Assembly: GCF_010993745.1 (NCBI RefSeq)
Contig: NZ_WOTN01000001.1
Coordinates: 1,925,235-1,989,234, forward strand
Reading direction: 5' to 3'
DNA: 64,000 nt
Source: Fodinicola acaciae
GTDB taxonomy: Bacteria > Actinomycetota > Actinomycetes > Mycobacteriales > HKI-0501
Position 1 is the stretch's first letter. Every line of letters begins with the position of its first letter. Below the pieces are notes generated by a model. The model did no database searches. It saw nothing but the letters and a program-made list of their open reading frames with translations, and had not been told where the DNA came from. This document shows, piece by piece, positions 43,944 to 51,926 of the stretch. The position numbers and the translations under genes were made by a program.

Positions 43944-44458
43944 CCGGCCGGCTAGCCGAGTGGCGCGCATCCGTGCGCCAGCACCGATATCGCAAGGCGT
44001 TTCGCATCCCACCGCCGACCTGGGACGAGGAACAGCAACGCTGGCTGGCCGACACCCTCGGCGCGGCTCCGGAGGTGGTGCTGCCGGCCGAATCCACCGC
44101 GGTCGACCAGGAGGCGCTGGCGGTCTCGGCCACGAATCTCTGGCGAGCGCTGCGAAAACTCCAGGACGCCGACGACACGGCCCCGGCCGTACGGCATGCG
44201 CAGCACTATCTGCGCAAGGTGCGGCAGACGCTCGCCGACGGCGGCCTGGTCATCTACGACCACGACGGCGAGCTGTTCCATCCCGGCCTGTCGCTGGAGG
44301 TGCTGGCCAGAGAGACCAGCGCCGGCGCGGAAAAAGAGACGGTGGCCGAGACCGTACGACCGACGGTCTATCTCGGCGACGAGCGGATCCAGCTGGGCCA
44401 GGTGATCGTGGTCGGCCCGCCATTCGAGCAGACACAGGAGGGGGACGGCGGTGCGTGA
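43940..44458 (+). CDS. Minimal GrpE-like nucleotide exchange factor
   Basis: A 172-residue protein. The C-terminal half follows the GrpE beta domain: GLVIYDHDGELFHPGLSLEV, then ETVAETVRPTVYLGDERI and LGQVIVVGPP. The preceding helix (WRALRKLQDADD to HYLRKVRQTLADGG) matches GrpE's four-helix region. The long N-terminal coiled coil of classical GrpE is replaced by ~60 residues of Pro/Trp-rich sequence. Directly followed, with an 8-nt overlap, by an Hsp70 gene, so it most likely exchanges nucleotide on that protein alone. Confidence 0.75.
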   Translation: MTGRLAEWRASVRQHRYRKAFRIPPPTWDEEQQRWLADTLGAAPEVVLPAESTAVDQEALAVSATNLWRALRKLQDADDTAPAVRHAQHYLRKVRQTLADGGLVIYDHDGELFHPGLSLEVLARETSAGAEKETVAETVRPTVYLGDERIQLGQVIVVGPPFEQTQEGDGGA

Positions 44459-46961
44459 CACCATCGACTTCGGCATCGACCTCGGCACGACGAACAGCGC
44501 GATCGCGGTGGTCGACAACGGCGAGGTCAAGGTCATCAGGAGCAACCGGCGGATCGACTACATCCCGTCGGCGGTGATGATCAGCGGCAAAGGGGAAGTG
44601 CGGGTCGGCGACAGCGCGCTTCCGTACGTCTACAGCGATCCCGCCAACGCGGCCGCGGAGTTCAAGCTGAAGATGGGGATGGCCAACGCCGGCCGCGCCT
44701 TCGCCAACTCCGGCCGCCGGCTGACGCCGACCGAGCTTTCCGCGGAGGTGCTGAAAACGCTGCGGTCGTTCGCGGCCCGCGACTACGGCCAGCCGCCGGA
44801 GTCGGCGGTCATCACCGTCCCGGCGGCTTTCGCGCTCAACCAGACCAACGCCACCAACGAGGCGGCCAAACTGGCCGGCTTCACGGTGAACTGTCCGCTC
44901 GTGCAGGAGCCGACCGCGGCGGCTTTCGCGTACGGCTTCGCCGACCAGTCCGAGCGTGCCTACTGGATGGTCTTCGACCTCGGCGGCGGCACCTTCGACG
45001 CGGCCATCGTCACCAAGCGGGACGGCGAGATGCAGGTGCTCAACCACGCCGGGGATCCCTATCTCGGTGGGAAACTCATCGACTGGGCGATCGTCGAGCG
45101 ACTGGTCGCACCGACCGTGGCGGCCGAATACCGGCTGGCGGACTTCACTCGGGACAATCCGCGCTGGGAGACCGAGTTCCTGCGGATGAAACAGGCCGCC
45201 GAGGAAGCCAAGATCCAGCTCTCGCAAACGCATCACACCGACGTACTCGTCGACTTTGGCCGCCGGTCCGAGCTCGAGGCGTTCGAATACGCGCTGACAC
45301 GAGAGCAGCTGGAGCAGATCGCGACACCGTTCTATCTGCAGGCGATCAACCACTGCCGGAACGCGCTCGCGGAAGGAAACCTGAGCCCGGCCACCATCGA
45401 CCGGCTGCTGCTGGTCGGCAGTCCGACGCTCGCGCCCGGCCTGCGCGAGCTGCTCGCCGATCCGCGCGACGGACTCGGCATTCCGTTGGACCACAGCCAG
45501 GATCCGTCGACCGTCGTCGCGCGCGGCGCCGCCCTGTACGCCAGCACCGTACGGCTGGAGCGGCCGATGGCCGCGCCGAAAGCCGGCGAATTCGCTGTGG
45601 AGCTGTCGTACGAGCCGAGCGTCGACACGCTGCAGCCGACCGTCGGCGGCCGGGTGTCGACGGCGTCCACAGTGGACTGGACGACGTACTCGGTGTCGTT
45701 GCGCGCACCGGGCCGACCGCACGACTTCGACAGCGGACGGCTGCCGTTGCGGGCGGACGGCACCTTCCTCACCGAGGTGCAGGTGCAGCCGGACACCACG
45801 ACCCGGGTGTCTATCCAGCTGGTCGACGGCACCGGCCGGCCACAGCTGCTGCGGCCGGACTCGTTTTCCATCACGCACGGCGGTCCGATGTTTGGCGGCC
45901 CGGTTTTGGCGCAGACCCTGGGGATCGGCCGCGCCGACGACACTTTCGCACGGATGCTGGAAAAGAACAAGCCGCTGCCGGCCGAGACAACACAGCCGTT
46001 CGAAACCACGGTCGCGCTGCGCCGTGACATGGTCGACTCCGTCGTACGCATCCCGGTCTTCGAAGGCGAGAACAACCGGGCCGAGCGCAACCGCGAGATC
46101 GGCATGCTGGAGATCAAGCCGACCGACGTACGCATCGACCTGCCGGTCGGCACGCCGATCGACGTGACGCTGAAGGTCGACACCTCGCGGCTGGTCGCCG
46201 TGTTGGCCGAGATTCCGTCCCTCGGCACCTTTTTCGAGGCGACGCTCAACCTCGACCAGGTCGAGCCGCCGAGCCCCGACGAGTTGCTGCGGATGCTCGC
46301 CGACACCGAGCGCAGGCTCACCGAGCTGCACGCACAGGCCGAGCGGTCCGGATCGCCGGAAGCCCTGACGCCGCTGGCAAAACTGGACGAACAGAACATG
46401 CTGGAAAACACCAGGGAACAGGTCCGTGCGGCGCGGGTCGACCGCGCCGCGGCCGCCACCGCCGACGAGCGTATCCGCGAGATCGAGGCCATCCTCGACG
46501 AGGTCGAGCAGCTGATCAAGCTGCCGGCGCTGTTCAAGGACCTGCAGGACGCGCTGTCCGACTGCGCCGACGAGGTGCGGCGCGACGGTCGCGGCGAGGA
46601 CCAGCGCGAGCTGGACAACATCAAGAAGCGCGCCGGCGAAGCCATCGCCAACCGCGACGGCACCGCCGCGACCGCGCTGCTCGAACGCACGACCGAGCTG
46701 TATTTCGACGTACGACGGCGCAGCCCCACCTGGGACGCGGAGATTTTCTATGCACTGCGCCGGATGCGTGACCAGATGTCGCCGTCCGCGCAGGCCGACA
46801 CGCTGTTGTGGGAAGGCGAGCAGGCCATCGCGGCCGGCAACTATCGCGTGCTGCCAGGCATCAACCAGCGGCTGCGCCGCCTGCTGCCACCCGGCGTGAC
46901 GGAACCGACGCCCGGCAGCGGCCGCAGCGGCGTTGGCCAGCAGCGAAGTGGTGGCCGATGA
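44451..46961 (+). CDS. Divergent Hsp70 with inserted beta domain and long coiled-coil tail
   Basis: An 836-residue protein; DnaK is about 620. The N-terminal ATPase (1-~375) keeps phosphate-1 GIDLGTTNSAIAV, QEPTAAAFAYG (152-162), phosphate-2 FDLGGGTFDAA (175-185) and LLVGSPTLAPGLRELL. The usual hydrophobic linker is missing. Instead a ~90-residue Ig-like stretch (~395-480, YSVSLRAPGRPHDF, RVSIQLVDGTGRPQLL) precedes a recognisable substrate-binding beta domain (LGIGRADDTF, KNKPLPAE, IPVFEGENNRAERNREIG, DLPVGTPIDVTLKVD). The last ~270 residues are helical. No membrane helix. Start GTG 44451. It should be an ATP-driven chaperone for the neighbouring membrane proteins or their clients. Confidence 0.9.
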   Translation: MRDTIDFGIDLGTTNSAIAVVDNGEVKVIRSNRRIDYIPSAVMISGKGEVRVGDSALPYVYSDPANAAAEFKLKMGMANAGRAFANSGRRLTPTELSAEVLKTLRSFAARDYGQPPESAVITVPAAFALNQTNATNEAAKLAGFTVNCPLVQEPTAAAFAYGFADQSERAYWMVFDLGGGTFDAAIVTKRDGEMQVLNHAGDPYLGGKLIDWAIVERLVAPTVAAEYRLADFTRDNPRWETEFLRMKQAAEEAKIQLSQTHHTDVLVDFGRRSELEAFEYALTREQLEQIATPFYLQAINHCRNALAEGNLSPATIDRLLLVGSPTLAPGLRELLADPRDGLGIPLDHSQDPSTVVARGAALYASTVRLERPMAAPKAGEFAVELSYEPSVDTLQPTVGGRVSTASTVDWTTYSVSLRAPGRPHDFDSGRLPLRADGTFLTEVQVQPDTTTRVSIQLVDGTGRPQLLRPDSFSITHGGPMFGGPVLAQTLGIGRADDTFARMLEKNKPLPAETTQPFETTVALRRDMVDSVVRIPVFEGENNRAERNREIGMLEIKPTDVRIDLPVGTPIDVTLKVDTSRLVAVLAEIPSLGTFFEATLNLDQVEPPSPDELLRMLADTERRLTELHAQAERSGSPEALTPLAKLDEQNMLENTREQVRAARVDRAAAATADERIREIEAILDEVEQLIKLPALFKDLQDALSDCADEVRRDGRGEDQRELDNIKKRAGEAIANRDGTAATALLERTTELYFDVRRRSPTWDAEIFYALRRMRDQMSPSAQADTLLWEGEQAIAAGNYRVLPGINQRLRRLLPPGVTEPTPGSGRSGVGQQRSGGR

Positions 46962-47818
46962 TCGACCTCGTCCTCGATCGCGCGCGTACGGCCGCACGCG
47001 CCGGCGATCTCGATCGCGCGTTGCAGCTGCTCGACGGCGCGAGGCTGGACAATGCCGGCCTCGACCTGCTCGCACGCGTACACGCACAACGCGGTGACTA
47101 CGACAAGGCCGACGCCTGCTGGATCCGTGCCGGCGAGCCGGAAACGGCTCCTGGCCGCGCCGAGATCGCACGGATCCGCGCGGGCCGGTCGGCGCGGCCG
47201 TTCTGGCAGCCTGGCCGCGTGGCGGTCGCCGGTGTCGTGGCCGCCGGCTTGGCGGTGACCGGTGGCGTGACCTGGGTCAACTCCCTGCCTGCGGCGCCGC
47301 CGGACCCGCGGGTCGTCGCCGCACAGAGCCAAATGCGGTCCGTACAACAGCAGAACGCCCAGGAGAAGGCGCAAAAAGCGGCTGCCGCCGCGGCGCTGGC
47401 CGCCGCTGTGGATCGCACGGCGGCGAGCTTGGCGGTGCCCGGGGTTCAGGTGCTCAAACACGCCGACTGGGTCGAGGTGCGGTTCACCAAAGGCGTGTTT
47501 TCGTACGAGGACGCCCTTACCGACGAAGGCACTGAGCGTCTGCGGCAGGTCGGCACGAAGCTGCGCGGCCTGCCGGCCGCTGTCACGGTGATCGGCCACG
47601 CGGTGCCCGTCGCCGGTGGTCCCCAGCGGGGCGGCTCGGTGTTGGCACTCGCGCGTGCCCTGGTCGCCGCACGCGAGCTGGCCCGTACGAGCGGACGGCC
47701 GTTGACCGCCTTCGTACTCACCACCGGCGACCAGACCGCCAATCCATTCTCGACGAAGGCGGCCAACCGTACGGTCACCCTCGCCGTCCGCCCCACCGCC
47801 CCGGCCCGGCCGTCCTAG
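46958..47818 (+). CDS. Single-span membrane protein with TPR-like head and OmpA-like tail
   Basis: A 286-residue protein. Residues 1-70 look like two tetratricopeptide helices (DLDRALQLLDGARL, QRGDYDKADACWIRAGE). A membrane helix (VAVAGVVAAGLAVTGGVTWV, ~89-108) is followed by a Gln/Ala coiled coil (~120-150) and an OmpA/MotB-like domain (TDEGTERLRQVGTKLRGLP, VTVIGHAVPV, ALARALVAARELARTSG, AANRTVTLAV). The extracytoplasmic tail could bind cell wall. ATG overlaps the Hsp70 stop. Last gene of the operon. Confidence 0.75.
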   Translation: MIDLVLDRARTAARAGDLDRALQLLDGARLDNAGLDLLARVHAQRGDYDKADACWIRAGEPETAPGRAEIARIRAGRSARPFWQPGRVAVAGVVAAGLAVTGGVTWVNSLPAAPPDPRVVAAQSQMRSVQQQNAQEKAQKAAAAAALAAAVDRTAASLAVPGVQVLKHADWVEVRFTKGVFSYEDALTDEGTERLRQVGTKLRGLPAAVTVIGHAVPVAGGPQRGGSVLALARALVAARELARTSGRPLTAFVLTTGDQTANPFSTKAANRTVTLAVRPTAPARPS

Positions 47819-47843
47819 GCATACCTAGGCATACCTAGGCGTG
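47814..47843. repeat. Three 10-bp CCTAGGCATA repeats
   Basis: CCTAGGCATA, CCTAGGCATA and CCTAGGCGTG stand in tandem; the first contains the stop codon of the OmpA-like gene. Twelve bases further GTGCGTACGCAC is a perfect palindrome. The role is unknown; termination of the operon is possible. Confidence 0.6.
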
Positions 47844-47966
47844 CCCGGACGTGCGTACGCACCGTCTAGGTATGGCCTGAGCTGCGAAGATACGCATCGT
47901 CGTCCGATGCCGTCGACGCTTGTGCGGACCAGTATGGGAAGCACAACGAAGACAGAGGAGAAGACG

Positions 47967-48095
47967 ATGTACCTGCACCCCGAGATGCTGACCGCACTGG
48001 CCAACGAGCGCCGCCACGAGCTGATCGCCGAGACCGAGCGCCGGCACGTACTCACGGCCGCTCGCCGGGCCCGCCGCCACCGCCGCGCGCGGTGA
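47967..48095 (+). CDS. Small basic protein, 42 aa
   Basis: ATG 47967 with GAGGAG seven nt upstream encodes a 42-residue helical peptide beginning MYLHPEMLTALANERRHELI and ending in seven Arg/His-rich residues per turn (RRARRHRRAR). Similar small HPE-starting proteins occur in other actinobacteria as I recall, with no known function. A strong hairpin follows at 48123, so it is a separate transcript or the end of one. Confidence 0.7.
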   Translation: MYLHPEMLTALANERRHELIAETERRHVLTAARRARRHRRAR

Positions 48096-48122
48096 CAGCC
48101 AGTCGCCCCATCCGTCCGTCAC

Positions 48123-48151
48123 CGGCCGCCGTGCATCGAGCACGGCGGCCG
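48123..48151 (+). terminator. Strong GC hairpin after the small gene
   Basis: CGGCCGCCGTGC and GCACGGCGGCCG pair perfectly over 12 bp around an ATCGA loop, followed by TTACC. It insulates the downstream acyl-CoA dehydrogenase gene. Confidence 0.75.
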
Positions 48152-48165
48152 TTACCATTGCCGGC

Positions 48166-49323
48166 ATGGCCACGCTCAGCGACGAGGAACGCGCGATCGT
48201 CGCCGTCGTGGCCGAGTTCGTCGACCGCGAGGTGCGGCCGGTCGCGCGCGACCTGGAACACGCCAACGAATATCCGGAAGAACTCATCGCCAAGATGAAG
48301 CAGCTGGGGATCTTCGGACTGGCGATCCCCGAGCCATACGGCGACGTCGCCGTCTCGACGCCGTGCTATGTGCGGGTCACCGAGGAACTGGCGCGCGGCT
48401 GGATGAGCCTGGCCGGAGCGATGGGTGGCCACACCGTCGTCGCCAAGCTGATCATGACTTTCGGCACCGACGCACAGAAACAACAGTGGCTGCCGCGGAT
48501 GGCGACCGGCGAGGTACGCGCGACGATGGCGCTCACCGAGCCAGGTGGCGGCTCCGACCTGCAGGCGCTGACCACCACCGCGGCTCGCGACGGCGACGAA
48601 TACGTGGTCAACGGCACCAAAACCTGGATCACCAACGCCCGCCGCTCCGGCCTGATCGCGTTGCTGGCGAAGACCGATCCACGCGCACGTCCGGCGCATC
48701 GCGGCATCAGCATCCTGCTGGTCGAGCACGGCGACGGCCTCACCGTGTCACGGGACCTGCCAAAGCTTGGTTACAAGGGCGTGGAGAGCTGCGAGCTTTC
48801 CTTTGCCGACTACCGCACACCGGTCTCCGCTCTGCTCGGCAAGGTCGAGGGGCAGGGGTTCGCGCAGATGATGAAAGGCCTGGAGATCGGCCGGATCCAG
48901 GTCGCCTCGCGCGCGCTCGGAGTGGGTCGCGCCGCCTTCGAGGACGCGCTGCGATACGCGCAGGAGCGGGAAAGTTTCGGCAAGCCGATCTGGCGGCACC
49001 AGTCGATCGGCAACTACCTCGCCGACATGGCGGCCAGCCTCACCGCCGCGCGACAGCTGGTGCTGCACGCGGCCGAGCGTTACGACAGCGGTGACCGCAG
49101 CGATCTGGAGGCCGGCATGGCCAAGCTTTTCGCCTCCGAGACCGCGATGACGATCGCCCTCAACGCCGTGCGCGTCCACGGCGGCTACGGCTATTCGACC
49201 GAGTTCGACGTGGAGCGCTATTTCCGTGACGCCCCGCTGATGATCGTCGGCGAGGGGACCAACGAGATCCAGCGCAACGTCATCGCGGCACAGCTGGTCG
49301 CCAGAGGCGGGCTGCCGGATTGA
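48166..49323 (+). CDS. Acyl-CoA dehydrogenase
   Basis: A 385-residue flavoenzyme with MALTEPGGGSDLQAL (FAD/substrate loop), TKTWITNA, the RESFGKPIWRHQSI helix and the C-terminal VGEGTNEIQRNVIA containing the catalytic Glu. It performs alpha,beta-dehydrogenation of an acyl-CoA; chain preference is not predictable. TACCAT lies seven nt before the ATG at 48166 (leaderless arrangement). It stands alone with no electron-transfer flavoprotein gene nearby. Confidence 0.93.
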   Translation: MATLSDEERAIVAVVAEFVDREVRPVARDLEHANEYPEELIAKMKQLGIFGLAIPEPYGDVAVSTPCYVRVTEELARGWMSLAGAMGGHTVVAKLIMTFGTDAQKQQWLPRMATGEVRATMALTEPGGGSDLQALTTTAARDGDEYVVNGTKTWITNARRSGLIALLAKTDPRARPAHRGISILLVEHGDGLTVSRDLPKLGYKGVESCELSFADYRTPVSALLGKVEGQGFAQMMKGLEIGRIQVASRALGVGRAAFEDALRYAQERESFGKPIWRHQSIGNYLADMAASLTAARQLVLHAAERYDSGDRSDLEAGMAKLFASETAMTIALNAVRVHGGYGYSTEFDVERYFRDAPLMIVGEGTNEIQRNVIAAQLVARGGLPD

Positions 49324-49331
49324 CCGCCACG

Positions 49332-50252
49332 ATGGTCCGCAAACCTCGCACCGGCCTGCGCGTACGCGATGTCGCGCTGGGGTTTTTCGCGCTGGTAGTG
49401 GCATTCGTGCTGGTCGCTCACCAGGCGATCCCCGATGTCGCCGGCCTGGTCACGGTCGTGGAGAGCGTGCTGCCGTGGATCGGTCTGCTCATACCGATCC
49501 TGCTGGTCCTGGGACTTGTCGGCGGCGTACGCGCCGGCCTGGTCGCATTGTTGGTGCCGGCCATCGCCTGGACCGCGCTCTTCGGCCCGGCGATGCTGCC
49601 GAAAACTCCTGGCGGTGCCGCGCAGTTGTCGGTCGTCAGCCAGAACATCGGCGCCAGCAACGCGAATCCGTGCACCGCCATGACGGCTTTGGCCGCGCAG
49701 AAGGCGGATCTGGTCGCCGTGCAGGAGCTGACCGACCGCGCCTCAGGTTGCGACGCGCTGTCCAACGCGTACCAGTATCGCTATCGCTCCAGCAGCGTGC
49801 GGCTGTGGAGCCGATATCCGTTGCGCCCGAGCAAACCGCTGATGCTCGGCCTGGACTGGGCTCGCGCGTTTCGTACCGAGGTCATCACACCAAACGGCAA
49901 CGTCGTCATCTACGCCGTACACCTGCCGTCGGCGCGAGTCGACGCCACCGTGCAGCGCAACCGCGGCCTGGCCGAGCTCGCCGAACTCATCCGCGACGAG
50001 AGCGGAAAACACGTGCTCGTCGTCGGTGACCTGAACACCGCGAGCACCGACCGTCAAATGACCGCTTTCGCCGGCCTGACCGACAGCCAGCAGGCTGCCG
50101 GCAGCGGCCTCGGCTTCACCTGGCCGGCCGGTTTTCCCATCACCAGGCCGGATCACCTGCTGACCCGCGGCCTGCGGCCGGTGGCCGCCGGCACGCTGCC
50201 CGGCAACGGCAGCGACCACCTCGCGATCAGCGGGTCGTTCCGGTTCGAGTGA
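49332..50252 (+). CDS. Membrane-anchored endonuclease/exonuclease/phosphatase-family protein
   Basis: A 306-residue protein: three N-terminal helices (VALGFFALVVAFVLVAHQAI, LPWIGLLIPILLVLGLVGGV, LVALLVPAIAWTALF) and a DNase I-like domain outside the membrane with VSQNIGASNAN, VAVQELTD, VVGDLNTAS and GSDHLAISG. These keep the Asn, Glu, Asp-x-Asn and Asp-His catalytic residues, so it should hydrolyse a phosphoester such as a phospholipid head group or extracellular nucleic acid. A TTG at 49320 overlapping the upstream stop is an alternative start. Confidence 0.85.
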   Translation: MVRKPRTGLRVRDVALGFFALVVAFVLVAHQAIPDVAGLVTVVESVLPWIGLLIPILLVLGLVGGVRAGLVALLVPAIAWTALFGPAMLPKTPGGAAQLSVVSQNIGASNANPCTAMTALAAQKADLVAVQELTDRASGCDALSNAYQYRYRSSSVRLWSRYPLRPSKPLMLGLDWARAFRTEVITPNGNVVIYAVHLPSARVDATVQRNRGLAELAELIRDESGKHVLVVGDLNTASTDRQMTAFAGLTDSQQAAGSGLGFTWPAGFPITRPDHLLTRGLRPVAAGTLPGNGSDHLAISGSFRFE

Positions 50253-50257
50253 CCGAC

Positions 50258-50286
50258 GGGCCGGACGCCCCCGAAGCGTCCGGCCC
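50258..50286. terminator. Bidirectional hairpin terminator
   Basis: GGGCCGGACGC and GCGTCCGGCCC form a perfect 11-bp stem with a 7-nt loop between the convergent phosphatase-family and chitosanase genes, so it can serve both strands. Confidence 0.8.
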
Positions 50287-50298
50287 GCGGGTTTCCGG

Positions 50299-51141
50299 CT
50301 AACCGATGTGATACGGGTCGCCGTAGACCTTCCAGTCCAGCGGCGTGTGCAGGTCCAGGTTGTTCTCGTTGAGGAACTTCAGCTGCTCGGTGTCCACCCG
50401 AGAGGTGTCGGCGTGCGCCTCCTCCTCTTTCATGACGCTCTTGCGTACGTTCAGGAACGCCTTGATGTAGGCCTTCTCGTCGCCGCCTTGAGCCGGGGTC
50501 TTGGCTTTCTTCATGGCCGCCGAACGGATGCCGCCGAAGCTGTCGTGCGAGCTGCCGGGACCGTGCATGACGATCGCGTCGTAGTAGGCAAACTGGCCGA
50601 GCGCGCCGAGGCCGTCGGCTTTGGCCTGGTTGACCGCAGGGTTGAAGTAGACGCGGTCGCGCTCACCGTTCTGCGCGTCCTTGAACGACTGCAGCTTGGC
50701 CGCCTTCTTCCAGTCGTTGACAAACGGCGTGCCCAGGCCGGAGTGCGAGTCGCTGCCGTTCACCTTGCGCAGCGCCGGGAGGTATTTGGCGAGCGGGTTG
50801 TCCGGTACGGCGTTGGTGTAGCGCTCGACCAGCTCCAGCATGTCACCGGTGCCGGAGCAGAAACCGATGATGCCGGCGGTGTAACCGCGGCCGTCGCCGA
50901 TGTCCTCGATGTAGCCGTACTGCGACTTCCAGTCCAGCGTGGAGTTCTCCGCGCTGGAGACCAGCTCCATGGCGATCTCCTTTTTCGCCGGGCTGGACAG
51001 GTCGCCGCCGGAGGCGGCCGGTTGGACGACACCGGTCGCCGACCGGGTGGCGGCCAGTGCCGGTGGCGCGGCCAGCATGCTGCCGGCCAGCAGGACCGGG
51101 ATCGCGACCGCTGTCACGAGCTTGACGGGACGTGCGGGCAT
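50299..51141 (-). CDS. Secreted chitosanase, glycoside hydrolase family 46
   Basis: A 280-residue secreted enzyme. The signal peptide (LVTAVAIPVLLAGSMLAAPP, cleavage after ALA at ~30) precedes a GH46 domain. Catalytic Glu65 (VSSAENSTLDW) and Asp83 (EDIGDGRGYTAG) are 18 residues apart, as in the Streptomyces N174 enzyme. It cleaves beta-1,4-glucosamine links in chitosan. AAGGAGC precedes the ATG at 51141. It is divergent from an HxlR regulator; the later ROK/ABC locus could handle amino-sugar products. Confidence 0.93.
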   Translation of the reverse strand: MPARPVKLVTAVAIPVLLAGSMLAAPPALAATRSATGVVQPAASGGDLSSPAKKEIAMELVSSAENSTLDWKSQYGYIEDIGDGRGYTAGIIGFCSGTGDMLELVERYTNAVPDNPLAKYLPALRKVNGSDSHSGLGTPFVNDWKKAAKLQSFKDAQNGERDRVYFNPAVNQAKADGLGALGQFAYYDAIVMHGPGSSHDSFGGIRSAAMKKAKTPAQGGDEKAYIKAFLNVRKSVMKEEEAHADTSRVDTEQLKFLNENNLDLHTPLDWKVYGDPYHIG

Positions 51142-51321
51142 GGCGGTGCTCCTTTCAGTACGGGGGTCAGGCCCTGAAGGAGGTGCGCCGAGGGTCGCGC
51201 TCGGCCGTGCTGGCTGCCAAGTTAAACCACTTCAATGCCGCGGGTCCAGACGTACGCCGAAAATATCCGAAAAAGCGATTTCGTTGCACCGCAACGGTGT
51301 TCGTATCCGTGAATCGCTGAA

Positions 51322-51350
51322 TTGCAAAATAATAACTAGGTGGTTACAAT
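51322..51350 (+). promoter_or_regulatory. SigA-type leaderless promoter for the HxlR gene
   Basis: TTGCAA at 51322-51327, 17-nt spacer, TACAAT at 51345-51350, then seven nt to the GTG at 51358. The fit supports the GTG at 51358 as start rather than 51340. Confidence 0.65.
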
Positions 51351-51357
51351 TACCGAC

Positions 51358-51837
51358 GTGCCGACCGACCACCCCGCCTGCTCGATCGAGCGAACGCTGG
51401 AGGTCGTCGGCGAACGCTGGACGTTTCTGATCCTCCGCGAACTGTTCGGCGGCACACACCGGTTCGCCGACCTGCGCGCGAAGCTCGGCATCGCGCCAAA
51501 CTTGCTGAGCACCCGGCTGAAGACGCTCACCGCCGCCGGGCTGGTCGAGCAGCACAGCTATCAGGAGCCCGGCAGCCGCACCAGGGAGAGCTATCACCTG
51601 ACCGCGACCGGCCGGCAACTACGGCTGGTGCTGGCCGCACTTCAGCAGTGGGGTGACGAAAACCGGCCGCGGCCGTCCGGTCCGACGTGCGTACGGCGGT
51701 CACGCCGCACCAACCGGCCGGTCCGCGTCGCACTGCTGGACAGCGCCGGCCGCGAGGTGGCACTGGATGACCTGGACTTTGTCCGGACCGATCAGGCCTC
51801 GATCTCGACCGTCAGCTGGGGACGACGAGTGCGCTGA
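51358..51837 (+). CDS. HxlR-family transcriptional regulator
   Basis: A 159-residue winged-helix regulator: CSIERTLEVVGERWTFLILR, then RFADLRAKLGIAPNLLSTRL (recognition helix) and a wing ending RESYHLTATG. The Cys in the N-terminal segment is the usual redox- or aldehyde-sensing position in HxlR proteins. A ~45-residue C-terminal extension (ALLDSAGREVALDDLDFV) is common in actinobacterial members. It is divergent from the chitosanase gene, but a link is not proven. Confidence 0.88.
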   Translation: MPTDHPACSIERTLEVVGERWTFLILRELFGGTHRFADLRAKLGIAPNLLSTRLKTLTAAGLVEQHSYQEPGSRTRESYHLTATGRQLRLVLAALQQWGDENRPRPSGPTCVRRSRRTNRPVRVALLDSAGREVALDDLDFVRTDQASISTVSWGRRVR

Positions 51838-51926
51838 CGGCGGCCAGACTGCTGCGCGATGATCGGACTCCACCCGGAACCAATTCGGTTACCCGGTCGC
51901 CGACCGGCCCGTGACAATCGAACGTT

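Noticed and set aside
44250-47171. 973-codon minus-strand frame opposite the Hsp70
   Set aside because: Antisense shadow rich in Arg/Gly/His; the plus strand carries the Hsp70 signatures.
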